NCBI RefSeq assembly: GCF_049310905.1 | Contig: NZ_JBMEMN010000024.1 | Coordinates: 1-45,017, forward strand | Direction: 5' to 3' | DNA length: 45,017 bases | DNA from: Gudongella sp049310905 | Lineage (GTDB): Bacteria > Bacillota > Clostridia > Tissierellales > Tissierellaceae | Shown here: in pieces, positions 16,041-24,150 of the stretch | Layout of the letters: every line of letters starts with the position of its first letter | How positions within the stretch are numbered: the stretch's first letter is position 1 | Translations under genes and position numbers: made by a program | The notes under the pieces: model-generated | Databases searched by the model: none | What the model saw: only the letters and a program-made list of their open reading frames with translations | Told to the model about the DNA's origin: nothing

Positions 16041-17033
16041 CTAATGCTTCATTGTCAAATATTCTTCCAAAAGGGTTATGCTGCTTTCAATATCCTCTTT
16101 TGAAGCCATCTCAACAGTTGAATGCACATATCTTGTAGGTATTGAAATCACTCCTGAAGGAACTCCAGTTTTTGAAATATGAATTGCACCTGAATCCGTT
16201 CCTCCGAATTCCAGAACTTCCAATTGATAAGGAATATTTTTTTCCTTGGCAATTTCTATCAATACATTCCTGACAGATGGATGAGTTATTATCGAATTGT
16301 CTTTAACTTTGATGGCTGCACCCTTATGGAGTCCTATTGCAAATCTCTTAGCCTTTGGTGTATCTCCATGAGCAGTTACATCTACAGCTATTCCAAAATC
16401 AGGCTCTATACCATAAGCAGCGGTTCTTGCACCTCTTAATCCAACTTCTTCCTGAACAGAAAATACAAAATAAACGTCATTTTCTGTATTGGGTAGTCTT
16501 TTCAACGCCTCAATTGCAACAAAGCATCCTGCTCTATCATCAAGATATGGAGTAAAAACAACATTCTCATTACTCGCAAATGGACTGTAATAGATACACA
16601 TATCTCCTACATTTACCAGTTTTTCTGCCGATTCCTTATTCTTGGCACCAATATCAATATACATATTTTCTAGTTTTCTTTCAGAAGACTTTTCTATTGG
16701 TTCTGAGAAGATTGCTCCTACAGTTCCATTCTTAAAAATTACCCTCTGACTTAAACTTATATCAGGAGATATACCTCCCACGTTTCCAAATCTCAAGAAT
16801 CCTTCCTTATCAATATCAGTTACAATAAAACCTATCTGATCCATATGAGCAGAAACCATTATTTTTTTCCCACTGCCTCTTTTTCTTGCTATTAGATTCC
16901 CAAGGGCATCAGTAGTTATTTCATCAACATATTCTGAAATTTCCTGACGGATTGTAGCACTTATTAATGACTCATCTCCTGATGGTCCGTATACTGACAC
17001 TAATTTTTGTAGTAAATCAACATTAAAATCCAT
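16041..17033 (-). CDS. M42 family metallo-aminopeptidase (third of triplet)
   Basis: This 330-residue protein belongs to peptidase family M42 (TET/FrvX/YsdC group), cytosolic di-metal aminopeptidases that often form hollow tetrahedral dodecamers. Family landmarks: SAHMDQIGF with the first metal histidine, YLDDRAGC with the bridging aspartate, QEEVGLRGA with the catalytic and metal glutamates, IAVDVTAHG, GGTDSGAIHIS and RYVHS with the last histidine. All expected ligands are present. It begins directly after the stop of the preceding paralogue. The substrate specificity is unknown. Confidence 0.9.
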   Translation of the reverse strand: MDFNVDLLQKLVSVYGPSGDESLISATIRQEISEYVDEITTDALGNLIARKRGSGKKIMVSAHMDQIGFIVTDIDKEGFLRFGNVGGISPDISLSQRVIFKNGTVGAIFSEPIEKSSERKLENMYIDIGAKNKESAEKLVNVGDMCIYYSPFASNENVVFTPYLDDRAGCFVAIEALKRLPNTENDVYFVFSVQEEVGLRGARTAAYGIEPDFGIAVDVTAHGDTPKAKRFAIGLHKGAAIKVKDNSIITHPSVRNVLIEIAKEKNIPYQLEVLEFGGTDSGAIHISKTGVPSGVISIPTRYVHSTVEMASKEDIESSITLLEEYLTMKH

Positions 17034-18056
17034 TTATATTGCCCCTTTCTTGAATTCTTCAATCAAAGATAATACCAGCCTGTATGTGTTGTCATAGTCT
17101 GCTCTGCTTATAACAGACAAAGGACTGTGAATATATCTTGTTGGTACTGATATTCCAGCAGTAGCACATCCAGTACCTGAAATATGAATTTTACCAGAGT
17201 CATTTCCACCCATGGCTGTTTTTCTGTACTGATATGGTATATTGTTTGCTTCAGCAATACGAATAATCTCATCTCTTAAGTCTCTATTGTAAACTGTAGT
17301 TCTGTCTATCAATGAAATTGCAGGTCCTTCGCCAAGTTTTGTTGGCATTTGGTGTGAGTCCAAATCATCTGTTTCATAGCATATTGTTCCTTCCAGTACT
17401 ATTGCAACATCTGGTTTTATTTGATACGCTGCTGGTCCTGCTCCCACAAGTCCGACTTCCTCCATTACTGTAAAAGCACCGTAAATATCAGCATCAACAT
17501 CTGATCTCAATATATCTAAAAGTATTGAACATCCTACTCTGTCATCAAGGGATTTTGCCTTAATAATCCCATCTCCAATTTCATCGTATTCAGTATCAAA
17601 AGCTACATAATCTCCAATTGATACATGCTTTTCAGTATCTTCCTTTGATGATGTTCCAATATCTATATATAGATCATCGATATCGAGTACCTTCGACCAT
17701 TCATTTTTCTTTTGAAGATGTATGGGCTTAGCACCAATAACTCCAGGTAGTTTTTTATCTCCAATGGTAACTGCTTTTGATACAAGTATTCTCTTGTCAA
17801 TCCCTCCAACAGGCATGAACTTTATCAAGCCAGATGAATCAATATCCTTTACCATCAATCCAATTTCGTCCATATGTGCAGCTATCATAAGTTTTCTACC
17901 ACTTGAATTGCTGGCTTTCTTATGGACAATAAGATTTCCTATTCTATCGACTTTAATTTCATCTACATAACCTTCCAGGGCTTTTTTGATAAAATCTCTT
18001 ACTTCTTTTTCGTTGCCTGATACACCGGAGGCTTCAGTTAGTTCTTTTAGAAACAT
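17034..18056 (-). CDS. M42 family metallo-aminopeptidase (second of triplet)
   Basis: This 340-residue protein is a second M42 paralogue. It keeps AAHMDEIGL, SLDDRVGC, MEEVGLVGA, GGNDSGKIHIS and RYIHS. Where the other two copies have IAVD, it has IVLEG, so a glutamate probably replaces the second-site metal aspartate; glutamate can still bind metal, and specificity may differ. It overlaps the upstream paralogue by 10 nt and has a TGGAGGG ribosome site. Co-translation of three paralogues suggests mixed complexes or a peptide-degrading set with complementary specificity. Confidence 0.9.
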   Translation of the reverse strand: MFLKELTEASGVSGNEKEVRDFIKKALEGYVDEIKVDRIGNLIVHKKASNSSGRKLMIAAHMDEIGLMVKDIDSSGLIKFMPVGGIDKRILVSKAVTIGDKKLPGVIGAKPIHLQKKNEWSKVLDIDDLYIDIGTSSKEDTEKHVSIGDYVAFDTEYDEIGDGIIKAKSLDDRVGCSILLDILRSDVDADIYGAFTVMEEVGLVGAGPAAYQIKPDVAIVLEGTICYETDDLDSHQMPTKLGEGPAISLIDRTTVYNRDLRDEIIRIAEANNIPYQYRKTAMGGNDSGKIHISGTGCATAGISVPTRYIHSPLSVISRADYDNTYRLVLSLIEEFKKGAI

Positions 18057-19099
18057 AGTAATCCCTCCAATTCATTTTCCAATATGGATGCACCGAAGAA
18101 AGCGAGCAGTTTAGCAGTGTGTGACACATCATTAAGATCCAGTACTTCAACCGATGTGTGCATGTACCTTAAAGGTATGGATAATACTAAAGCTGGCACT
18201 CCGTCCCTTGTAATCTGCATTGCCCTTGCATCAGTACCAGTTGGACCTGGCCACACATTGGTCTGCACCGGAATATTATAATCTCCAGCCACAGATACAA
18301 GTCTTTTCCGAAGTCCCGGATGAATATTCCCACCCAGTGTAACTCCAGGACCTTTGCCCATCTCTATTGAATTAGAGTTATTCAGCTCAGGGGTTCTTCC
18401 AAATCCAACATCCACAGCAATTCCAATATCAGGATTTATACCGTATGTTGCAGTCAAGGCTCCAGCCATTGTTACTTCCTCCTGGATAGTGGCAACAAAA
18501 TATATATCTGCATAGTGTTTTATCTTAGACAACTCAACCATGGTTTCAAAAAGCGCAGCCACACCTGCCCTGTCATCCATAGCTTTTCCTGTTACTCTAT
18601 TATTAAGGAGAGATTTCATCTTTCTGTCTACTGTAATCGAATCTCCTATTGATACAAATTCAGACACTCCATCCTTGTCAAAGCCTGTATCGATTATCAT
18701 ATCTTCCATTTTTATTGATTTATCCTTTTCTGATTCTTCTTGCAAATGAGGTGGTTTTGAACCGATTACTCCCCTAATGTCTTTTTTACCATGAATCCTA
18801 ACTTCCTGGGCAAGAATGGTTCTTGGGTCTATTCCTCCTATATTTGTAAAATGAATAAACCCCTTCTTATCAATATCCTTGACCATGAAGCCTATCTCAT
18901 CCATATGAGCTGCCATCAGGATCTTAACATCACCATTTCCCGTCCCTTTTTTGTGGGCAATTATATTACCTAGTTTGTCTACAGTGATGGAATCCGTATA
19001 TTGGCTAAATGCATCCATTATAGTTTCCTTAAGGTTAAATTCAAAACCTGAGACTCCGTTACCATTGGACAATAACTCCAGAAATTCTTTGGTATTCAT
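18047..19099 (-). CDS. M42 family metallo-aminopeptidase (first of triplet)
   Basis: This 350-residue protein is the first M42 gene of the cluster. It has AAHMDEIGF, AMDDRAGV, QEEVTMAGA, IAVDVGFG and RYMHTS. The segment that reads GAIHIS or GKIHIS in the other two is RAMQIT here, so the conserved histidine of that loop is glutamine. GGGAGG before 19099 supports the start. It stands 80 nt after ispH-rpsA, behind that gene's terminator, and no clear promoter of its own is visible, so it may depend on read-through. Confidence 0.9.
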   Translation of the reverse strand: MNTKEFLELLSNGNGVSGFEFNLKETIMDAFSQYTDSITVDKLGNIIAHKKGTGNGDVKILMAAHMDEIGFMVKDIDKKGFIHFTNIGGIDPRTILAQEVRIHGKKDIRGVIGSKPPHLQEESEKDKSIKMEDMIIDTGFDKDGVSEFVSIGDSITVDRKMKSLLNNRVTGKAMDDRAGVAALFETMVELSKIKHYADIYFVATIQEEVTMAGALTATYGINPDIGIAVDVGFGRTPELNNSNSIEMGKGPGVTLGGNIHPGLRKRLVSVAGDYNIPVQTNVWPGPTGTDARAMQITRDGVPALVLSIPLRYMHTSVEVLDLNDVSHTAKLLAFFGASILENELEGLLCF

Positions 19100-19121
19100 C
19101 TATTAACCTCCCTATTATCTT

Positions 19122-19156
19122 CAAAAAAATGGGTTAAAATTTAATTTAACCCATTT
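19122..19156 (-). terminator. terminator after ispH-rpsA
   Basis: AAATGGGTTAAA (19127-19138) pairs perfectly with TTTAACCCATTT (19145-19156), loop of 6. On the minus strand a run of seven T (19129-19123) follows. It separates ispH-rpsA from the M42 genes. Confidence 0.85.
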
Positions 19157-19178
19157 CGAATAATAAAATTGTCTAATA

Positions 19179-21203
19179 TTAGTCTTCTTTTGTAAGCTCT
19201 TCAACAGATGTATTGAAATCTCCAGCATCATAAGCTTCTTCAGCTTCTTCTTTCTCAACAGCAGGAGTTTCTTCAGAAGTTTCTACTGATGTTTCTTCAG
19301 TCTCTTCAGTCTCTTCAGTCTCTTCAGCATCTTTTGCGCTAAGACTTATTTTTTTGTCAGCTTCGTTAATTTCTGTAATCCTTACAGTAACCTTATCTCC
19401 AACCTTTAATACATCCGAAGGTTTTTCAACATGGTCCTTTGAAATCTGTGATACGTGAAGAAGTCCGTCAACTCCCTTAATTACTCTGACGAATGCACCA
19501 AAGTCAAGAATATTAACTACTTCACCATCGATAACATCTCCAACCTTGTATTCCTTAAGGAACACTATCCATGGCTCTTCTGTAGTTTGCTTAAGTCCAA
19601 GTGATATTCTGTTCTTCTCTTTGTCAAAAGCAAGAACTTTAACTTCTACATTATCTCCTTCTTTCAACACTTCTGAAGGATGCTTAACTCTGAACCAAGC
19701 AAGGTCTGAAATGTGAATAAGTCCATCAATTCCTCCAAGATCAACAAATGCACCGAAATCAGTAAGTCTTTGAACAACTCCTGTAAGAGTTTTTCCTTCT
19801 TCGATTGTCTCCCAAAGCTCAGCTCTCTTCTTCTCTACTTCAACTTTTTCAACAGCTTTTCTTGATAATATCATCCGTCTCTTTTGAATATCGAAATCTA
19901 TAATTTTTGCACTTAAAGTCTGTCCCTTGAATTGATTAAGATCTGACACATAATTCATTGAAATTTGTGATGCAGGCATAAATCCATTCACACCATTGAC
20001 AAGAACTGTAAGCCCACCTTTTACTGCATTTAAAACTTTAACTTCCAGAATTTCTTCTTCTTTGTAAGATTCTTCAAGAACTTCCCAGTCTTTTATAAAG
20101 TCAACCCTTTTAGCTGAAAGTACAACATTACCCTCACCATCATCAAGTTTCATTACATATACGTCAATTTCATCTCCTACACTAAAAAGCTCTTTAGGAT
20201 TAGCATCTGATTCTTTTGTCATCTCGCTTTTAACAATAATTCCATCACTCTTGTAGTTGATGTTAACCATTACCTCATTGTTTGTTACATAAAGTACTGT
20301 TCCTTTCAGAACGTCTCCTCTGTTGACCCTTTTAAAGGAACTCTCAATTGCTTCCATCATTTCATCTTGATTATAATTCTCCATTACCTTAACAGCCTCC
20401 TTAATTATCCAATCAGGTGTTGAAGCACCTGCGGTTATACCTATTGTATTAAAATTTTGTAGCTCTTGTAAAGCTAATTCTTCAATAGTTTCTATATGAA
20501 ATACATTTTTGCAGTATTTACTGCTAATTTCAACCAACTTGATTGTATTAGAACTGTGTTTTCCACCAATTACTATCATTGCATCGGCTTTTTTTGATAC
20601 ATCTTCAGCAGCTTCCTGCCTCAGTTTAGTAGCATTGCAAATGGTGTTGAATAAAACAACCTCATCTGATTTTTCTTCTACTATTCCACTAAGCTCAATA
20701 AATTTATCAAGTCTATTTGTTGTTTGTGATACAACACAGGACTTGTCCATACTTGGTAACTCAAAAGCTTCATCCCGGCTATTGACAATATATGCTCTGT
20801 TTTCACACCAGCCATTTATACCAATTACTTCTGGATGCTCACTGTCTCCAATTATTACTATGTTATAGCCCTTGGAAAAGTAATCTTCTACTCTCTTGTG
20901 GACTGCACTTACATACGGACATGTGCAGTCAACCAAGTGTAATTCTGATTCCTCAATCTCTTTAATGACATCTTTAGGGACACCGTGAGATCTTACTATT
21001 ATTCTTCCTTCAGGAATCTCTGAGAAGTCATCAACTGTCTTAAGTCCTTTGTCTTCCAGTGACTTTACAGCCTGTGGGTTATGAATCAATGGTCCATAAG
21101 AATATACCTTTAATCCATTCTGGGACAATTCATTATCTGTCATTTTGACTGCTCTGTCTACACCGAAACAGAATCCTGCATTCTCAGCCAATATAATTTC
21201 CAA
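19179..21203 (-). CDS. fused IspH (HMBPP reductase) and ribosomal protein S1
   Basis: This 674-residue fusion joins two housekeeping functions, a combination known in Clostridia. Residues 1 to about 282 are IspH/LytB, the 4Fe-4S reductase making IPP and DMAPP at the end of the MEP pathway; C12 (GFCFGV), C95 (CTCPYV) and C189 (NTICNAT) are the cluster ligands. Residues about 293-620 hold four S1 RNA-binding domains, the third (GLIHISDLAW) and fourth (GLLHVSQIS) most typical. An acidic tail of repeated EET units follows. It is translated with plsC and cmk. IspA, encoded at 39723-40577, uses its products. Confidence 0.95.
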   Translation of the reverse strand: MEIILAENAGFCFGVDRAVKMTDNELSQNGLKVYSYGPLIHNPQAVKSLEDKGLKTVDDFSEIPEGRIIVRSHGVPKDVIKEIEESELHLVDCTCPYVSAVHKRVEDYFSKGYNIVIIGDSEHPEVIGINGWCENRAYIVNSRDEAFELPSMDKSCVVSQTTNRLDKFIELSGIVEEKSDEVVLFNTICNATKLRQEAAEDVSKKADAMIVIGGKHSSNTIKLVEISSKYCKNVFHIETIEELALQELQNFNTIGITAGASTPDWIIKEAVKVMENYNQDEMMEAIESSFKRVNRGDVLKGTVLYVTNNEVMVNINYKSDGIIVKSEMTKESDANPKELFSVGDEIDVYVMKLDDGEGNVVLSAKRVDFIKDWEVLEESYKEEEILEVKVLNAVKGGLTVLVNGVNGFMPASQISMNYVSDLNQFKGQTLSAKIIDFDIQKRRMILSRKAVEKVEVEKKRAELWETIEEGKTLTGVVQRLTDFGAFVDLGGIDGLIHISDLAWFRVKHPSEVLKEGDNVEVKVLAFDKEKNRISLGLKQTTEEPWIVFLKEYKVGDVIDGEVVNILDFGAFVRVIKGVDGLLHVSQISKDHVEKPSDVLKVGDKVTVRITEINEADKKISLSAKDAEETEETEETEETSVETSEETPAVEKEEAEEAYDAGDFNTSVEELTKED

Positions 21204-21206
21204 TTC

Positions 21207-21785
21207 TTAGCCTCCCAACTTATATATCTTAGCCAGAATTTCCTGGCTTATATTGCTATATTCCTCATTGCCCAGCTTGCCAGTGTACTCCTTGTGATAC
21301 TCTAAAGGTTCACCGATAGTAATACTTAATATACTGAACAATTTATAACTACCCTCGATATAAACCGGTAAAACGGGTGCCTTTGATTTCATTGCCAATA
21401 AAGCTACTCCTGCCTTTGCATTGTTAGGGTCAAATTCCTTTACCCTGGTTCCCTCAGGAAAGATTCCCAGTACCTTTTCTGCCTTCAATAATCTTAATGC
21501 AGTTTTTACAGCAGAAATATCAGCTACCTGCCTGTCTACTGGAAATACTCCAAGCCAGGTTAGTGGTGCTTTAAGTAATTTATTATCGAAAAGCTCCTTT
21601 TTTCCCATCCACGCAATTTTCCTTGGGAATACTGATGCTAAAATCAGTGGGTCCCAATTGCTTTTATGATTGGAGCAAAGCACAAGCCTGCCACTTACTG
21701 GAATTTGCTCTTTGCCTTTAACTTTAATTCTAAAAACAAAGTTGAAAACCACAAAGGCAATAGCCTTTACCAATGAATAAAACAA
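21207..21785 (-). CDS. plsC: 1-acyl-sn-glycerol-3-phosphate acyltransferase PlsC
   Basis: This 192-residue membrane-associated enzyme adds the second acyl chain to lysophosphatidic acid in phospholipid synthesis. It has a hydrophobic N-terminal segment (about 3-20), the catalytic motif NHKSNWDP (H(X)4D, about 39-46) and the phosphate-binding FPEGTR (about 109-114). It lies 2 nt from cmk and 3 nt from ispH-rpsA. The order cmk-plsC-S1 is the same as in Bacillus, so this is an ancestral operon. Confidence 0.93.
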   Translation of the reverse strand: MFYSLVKAIAFVVFNFVFRIKVKGKEQIPVSGRLVLCSNHKSNWDPLILASVFPRKIAWMGKKELFDNKLLKAPLTWLGVFPVDRQVADISAVKTALRLLKAEKVLGIFPEGTRVKEFDPNNAKAGVALLAMKSKAPVLPVYIEGSYKLFSILSITIGEPLEYHKEYTGKLGNEEYSNISQEILAKIYKLGG

Positions 21786-21787
21786 TC

Positions 21788-22450
21788 CTATTCTCCCCCC
21801 TTTACAAGGTCGATAATCATGTCAACTGTTTCTTCGATGCTAAGCTCGGTTGTATCAATAAGTACTGAATCCTCAGTTCTTGTAAGAGGTGACTCTTCTC
21901 TGGTACTGTCAATTTCGTCCCGTCTTCTGATATCATCAATAACACTTTGGAGGGTTATGTTTTTAACACCCTTGTTAATCAACTCCAGATATCTTCTATT
22001 GCCTCTTTCCTCAACCGAAGCCGTGACATAAAACTTATAATCTGCTTTTGGCAGAACAACTGTTGTTATATCCCGGCCATCCATCACCACTGATTTTCTC
22101 TCCGCCATCTTTCGCTGAAGTGATACCATCTTTGATCTAACTTCCTTGATGCTGGCAATGTAAGAGACATTATCACTGATACGATTGTCTCTTATTTCAT
22201 CATCAACCATTTCACCATCAAGATAAATATGATTGTCTATGAAGTATATATCAGTAGAATCAAGAAGAGATTTCACCTCATTCTGATTTTTAGGATCTAG
22301 ATTGTTTTGTAGTACTTTTAGTGTATAAGCTCTGTACATGGCTCCTGTATCAATATATTCAAAGTTCAATTTCTTAGCCACAATTTTAGCCACTGTGCTC
22401 TTTCCAGCTCCAGCAGGTCCGTCTATTGCAATAGAATAATGCCTAGCCAT
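21788..22450 (-). CDS. cmk: cytidylate kinase
   Basis: This 220-residue nucleoside monophosphate kinase phosphorylates CMP and dCMP. GPAGAGKST is the P-loop (about 11-19), followed by YIDTGAMYRA, MDGRDITTVV and RRDEIDSTRE, all diagnostic. ATG 22450 has GGAGG six bases upstream; the open frame extends 16 codons further but into the attenuator hairpin. It is the first gene of cmk-plsC-ispH-rpsA and its leader holds a hairpin plus T-run directly before the ribosome site. Confidence 0.95.
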   Translation of the reverse strand: MARHYSIAIDGPAGAGKSTVAKIVAKKLNFEYIDTGAMYRAYTLKVLQNNLDPKNQNEVKSLLDSTDIYFIDNHIYLDGEMVDDEIRDNRISDNVSYIASIKEVRSKMVSLQRKMAERKSVVMDGRDITTVVLPKADYKFYVTASVEERGNRRYLELINKGVKNITLQSVIDDIRRRDEIDSTREESPLTRTEDSVLIDTTELSIEETVDMIIDLVKGGE

Positions 22451-22465
22451 AATCTGCCTCCATAT

Positions 22466-22491
22466 AAAAAAGAATAACCACCGCGAGGTGG
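22466..22491 (-). terminator. attenuator-type hairpin just before cmk
   Basis: On the minus strand CCACC (22491-22487) and GGTGG (22482-22478) enclose a 4-nt loop and are followed by TTATTCTTTTTT. This is a terminator-shaped stem placed a few bases before the cmk ribosome site, with no gene end nearby, so it probably acts as a transcription attenuator. Confidence 0.55.
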
Positions 22492-22573
22492 CTTGCAATC
22501 AAGTAGCTTTTCAGGTCTAAGACTATTGACATCTCCAGAAATCAGTTTCCAGAGTTAGACTCGGTCCGGATAT

Positions 22574-22601
22574 ATTGTAGCAGAAAAAATCATGCTGATA
22601 A
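22574..22601 (-). promoter_or_regulatory. candidate promoter of cmk leader
   Basis: TTATCA (22601-22596), 16 bp and TACAAT (22579-22574) with TGC before the -10. It would start a leader of about 115 nt in which GTCTAA and TTAGAC can pair around inner hairpins before the terminator-like stem. Confidence 0.45.
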
Positions 22602-22628
22602 CCTTATCCATTTTAGATGGTTTCGTCG

Positions 22629-22706
22629 TCAATCTTCCTCATGATCCATTCCCGAATATGACAATGGATTCTTATCTACAGTAATAGCCCTCTTATATAC
22701 TACAAT
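22629..22706 (-). CDS. possible 25-residue leader ORF upstream of cmk
   Basis: A minus-strand frame encodes VVYKRAITVDKNPLSYSG followed by MDHEED and a TGA stop (22631-22629), a protein-like composition in an otherwise AT-rich gap. AGGAGAG stands at about the right distance, but the only in-frame codon there is ATT (22706-22704), a rare start. It lies just downstream of the promoter at 22726-22754. It may be a tiny protein, a leader peptide or the remnant of a gene. No match is recognised. Confidence 0.25.
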   Translation of the reverse strand: MVVYKRAITVDKNPLSYSGMDHEED

Positions 22707-22725
22707 TCTACAAACTCTCCTATTA

Positions 22726-22754
22726 ATTATATAATAAAAGCGCAATATAAACAA
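22726..22754 (-). promoter_or_regulatory. promoter between the flavoprotein gene and cmk
   Basis: On the minus strand TTGTTT (22754-22749), 17 bp and TATAAT (22731-22726). Transcription from about 22719 would give a cmk leader of about 270 nt containing the small ORF, the inner inverted repeats and the attenuator hairpin. Confidence 0.6.
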
Positions 22755-22759
22755 GTTAT

Positions 22760-23980
22760 TTATACATTTATTCCGGCCAAATATCCGGTTGAATAAGCTA
22801 TTTGAAGATTATATCCCCCCGTAAGTGCATCAATGTCAATAATCTCCCCTGCAAAGAATAAACCAGGAATAATTTTTGACTCCATTGTAGATGGATTGAT
22901 TTCCTTTACATTGATTCCTCCTGAAGTAACTATCCCTTCTTCAATCGGTCTGAATCCCTTGAAATGAAGTGGGAAATTTTTTAACGCTTCAACAAGTCGC
23001 TCTCTTTCTTCTCTGGTTATCTGGTGAACTACTTTTTCAGGATAAATCCCAGATGCTTCGATAACCCAAGGAATAAGCTTTTGTGGCAAGAGATCATTTA
23101 AAGCATTCTTAAGCTGTTTATTGCTATATTCTTCGAAATCTCTAACAATCCTGGCATCCAGCTTCTCTCTTACAAGCGCTGGCTTAAGGTCCAGAGCTAG
23201 TCGAAGTTTGGATTTGATACTATTGATATAATTGCTTATTGAAAGTACAATTGGTCCTGATATTCCGTAATGCGTAAATATCATTTCTCCAAATTCACTG
23301 TGAACTTCCTTTTTACCAGAAAAAGCAGTCAAGGAAACATTACGCAATGACAAACCCATTAAATCATTAATCCACGAATCATTTAGCTCAATAGGTACAA
23401 GGCTTGGTCTTAAATCTGTGACAGTATGTCCCAGAGACTTTGCAAACAAGTATCCATCACCTGTTGATCCGGTAGCGGGATAACTCTTTCCTCCTGTTGT
23501 TATAATCAGCTTGTCAAATTGATAACTTTCCTTATCCTTAATGAACACTGTGAAACTCTTGCCATCAAACTTTATGTGAGTAACAATTGAATTCAGTTTA
23601 ATATTAACGCCTGTATCATTCAGATACTTTTTAAATGCTTTTATTACATCGCTTGATTTGTCAGTTTCTGGAAATACTCTGTTTCCTCTTTCAATCTTTA
23701 ACTTTAAACCATACTTTTGAAGCAATTCCATTATGGCATTATTATCAAAAGTATATAGACTGCTATACAGGAAATTTTTGTTTGTAACCAGATTATCAAA
23801 AAATTCCTCAATGGGTGCAGCATTTGTGATATTGCACCTTCCTTTACCAGTTATAAACAATTTTTTACCCAACTGATCGTTCTTTTCAATCAAGACTACA
23901 TCATGTCCGTTATTTGAAGCAGCTCCAGCAGCCATAATCCCTGCCGGTCCACCTCCTATAATTCCAACCTTTAATTTCAA
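22760..23980 (-). CDS. BaiN/HI0933-type NAD(P)/FAD-dependent oxidoreductase
   Basis: This 406-residue flavoprotein belongs to the HI0933/YhiN group. The FAD-binding GIIGGGPAGIMAA lies at the N-terminus, KLFITGKGRCNITN follows near 35-50, TTGGKSYPATGSTGDGY is in the middle and GGYNLQIAYSTGYLAG closes the protein. Some relatives reduce bile-acid intermediates, but most are of unknown role, so I give no symbol. I use the TTG at 23980 because AAGGAGAGG stands six bases before it and the FAD motif begins five codons later; an ATG 13 codons upstream lacks a ribosome site. Confidence 0.85.
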   Translation of the reverse strand: MKLKVGIIGGGPAGIMAAGAASNNGHDVVLIEKNDQLGKKLFITGKGRCNITNAAPIEEFFDNLVTNKNFLYSSLYTFDNNAIMELLQKYGLKLKIERGNRVFPETDKSSDVIKAFKKYLNDTGVNIKLNSIVTHIKFDGKSFTVFIKDKESYQFDKLIITTGGKSYPATGSTGDGYLFAKSLGHTVTDLRPSLVPIELNDSWINDLMGLSLRNVSLTAFSGKKEVHSEFGEMIFTHYGISGPIVLSISNYINSIKSKLRLALDLKPALVREKLDARIVRDFEEYSNKQLKNALNDLLPQKLIPWVIEASGIYPEKVVHQITREERERLVEALKNFPLHFKGFRPIEEGIVTSGGINVKEINPSTMESKIIPGLFFAGEIIDIDALTGGYNLQIAYSTGYLAGINV

Positions 23981-24041
23981 AAAAATCCTCTCCTTAGAAA
24001 CCCTCATTAAAAGAATCATAACACAAAATCAAAATAATTGC

Positions 24042-24057
24042 TTATCATTTATGATAA
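24042..24057. promoter_or_regulatory. small palindrome upstream of the flavoprotein gene
   Basis: TTATCAT and ATGATAA flank a 2-bp centre, upstream of a TGT-TATGAT extended -10-like site on the minus strand (about 24012-24020). It could be an operator. AT-rich DNA makes such palindromes common. Confidence 0.25.
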
Positions 24058-24096
24058 TATTATCTATGATATTTATTCCATTCATTATATAGTCGA

Positions 24097-24131
24097 CATA
24101 AAAAATCCGTTGCGTTTAACACAACGGATTT
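24097..24131 (-). terminator. terminator after the RpiR regulator
   Basis: AAATCCGTTG (24103-24112) pairs with CAACGGATTT (24122-24131). On the minus strand the stem is followed by a T run. It ends the kor-rpiR unit. Confidence 0.8.
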
Positions 24132-24150
24132 AATAAGCTACAAATTATGT

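Noticed and set aside
22470..22500. T-box riboswitch before cmk
   Set aside because: A CCGCG-like string is present on the plus strand, but the conserved T-box antiterminator sequence and a specifier loop are absent and the strand is wrong.
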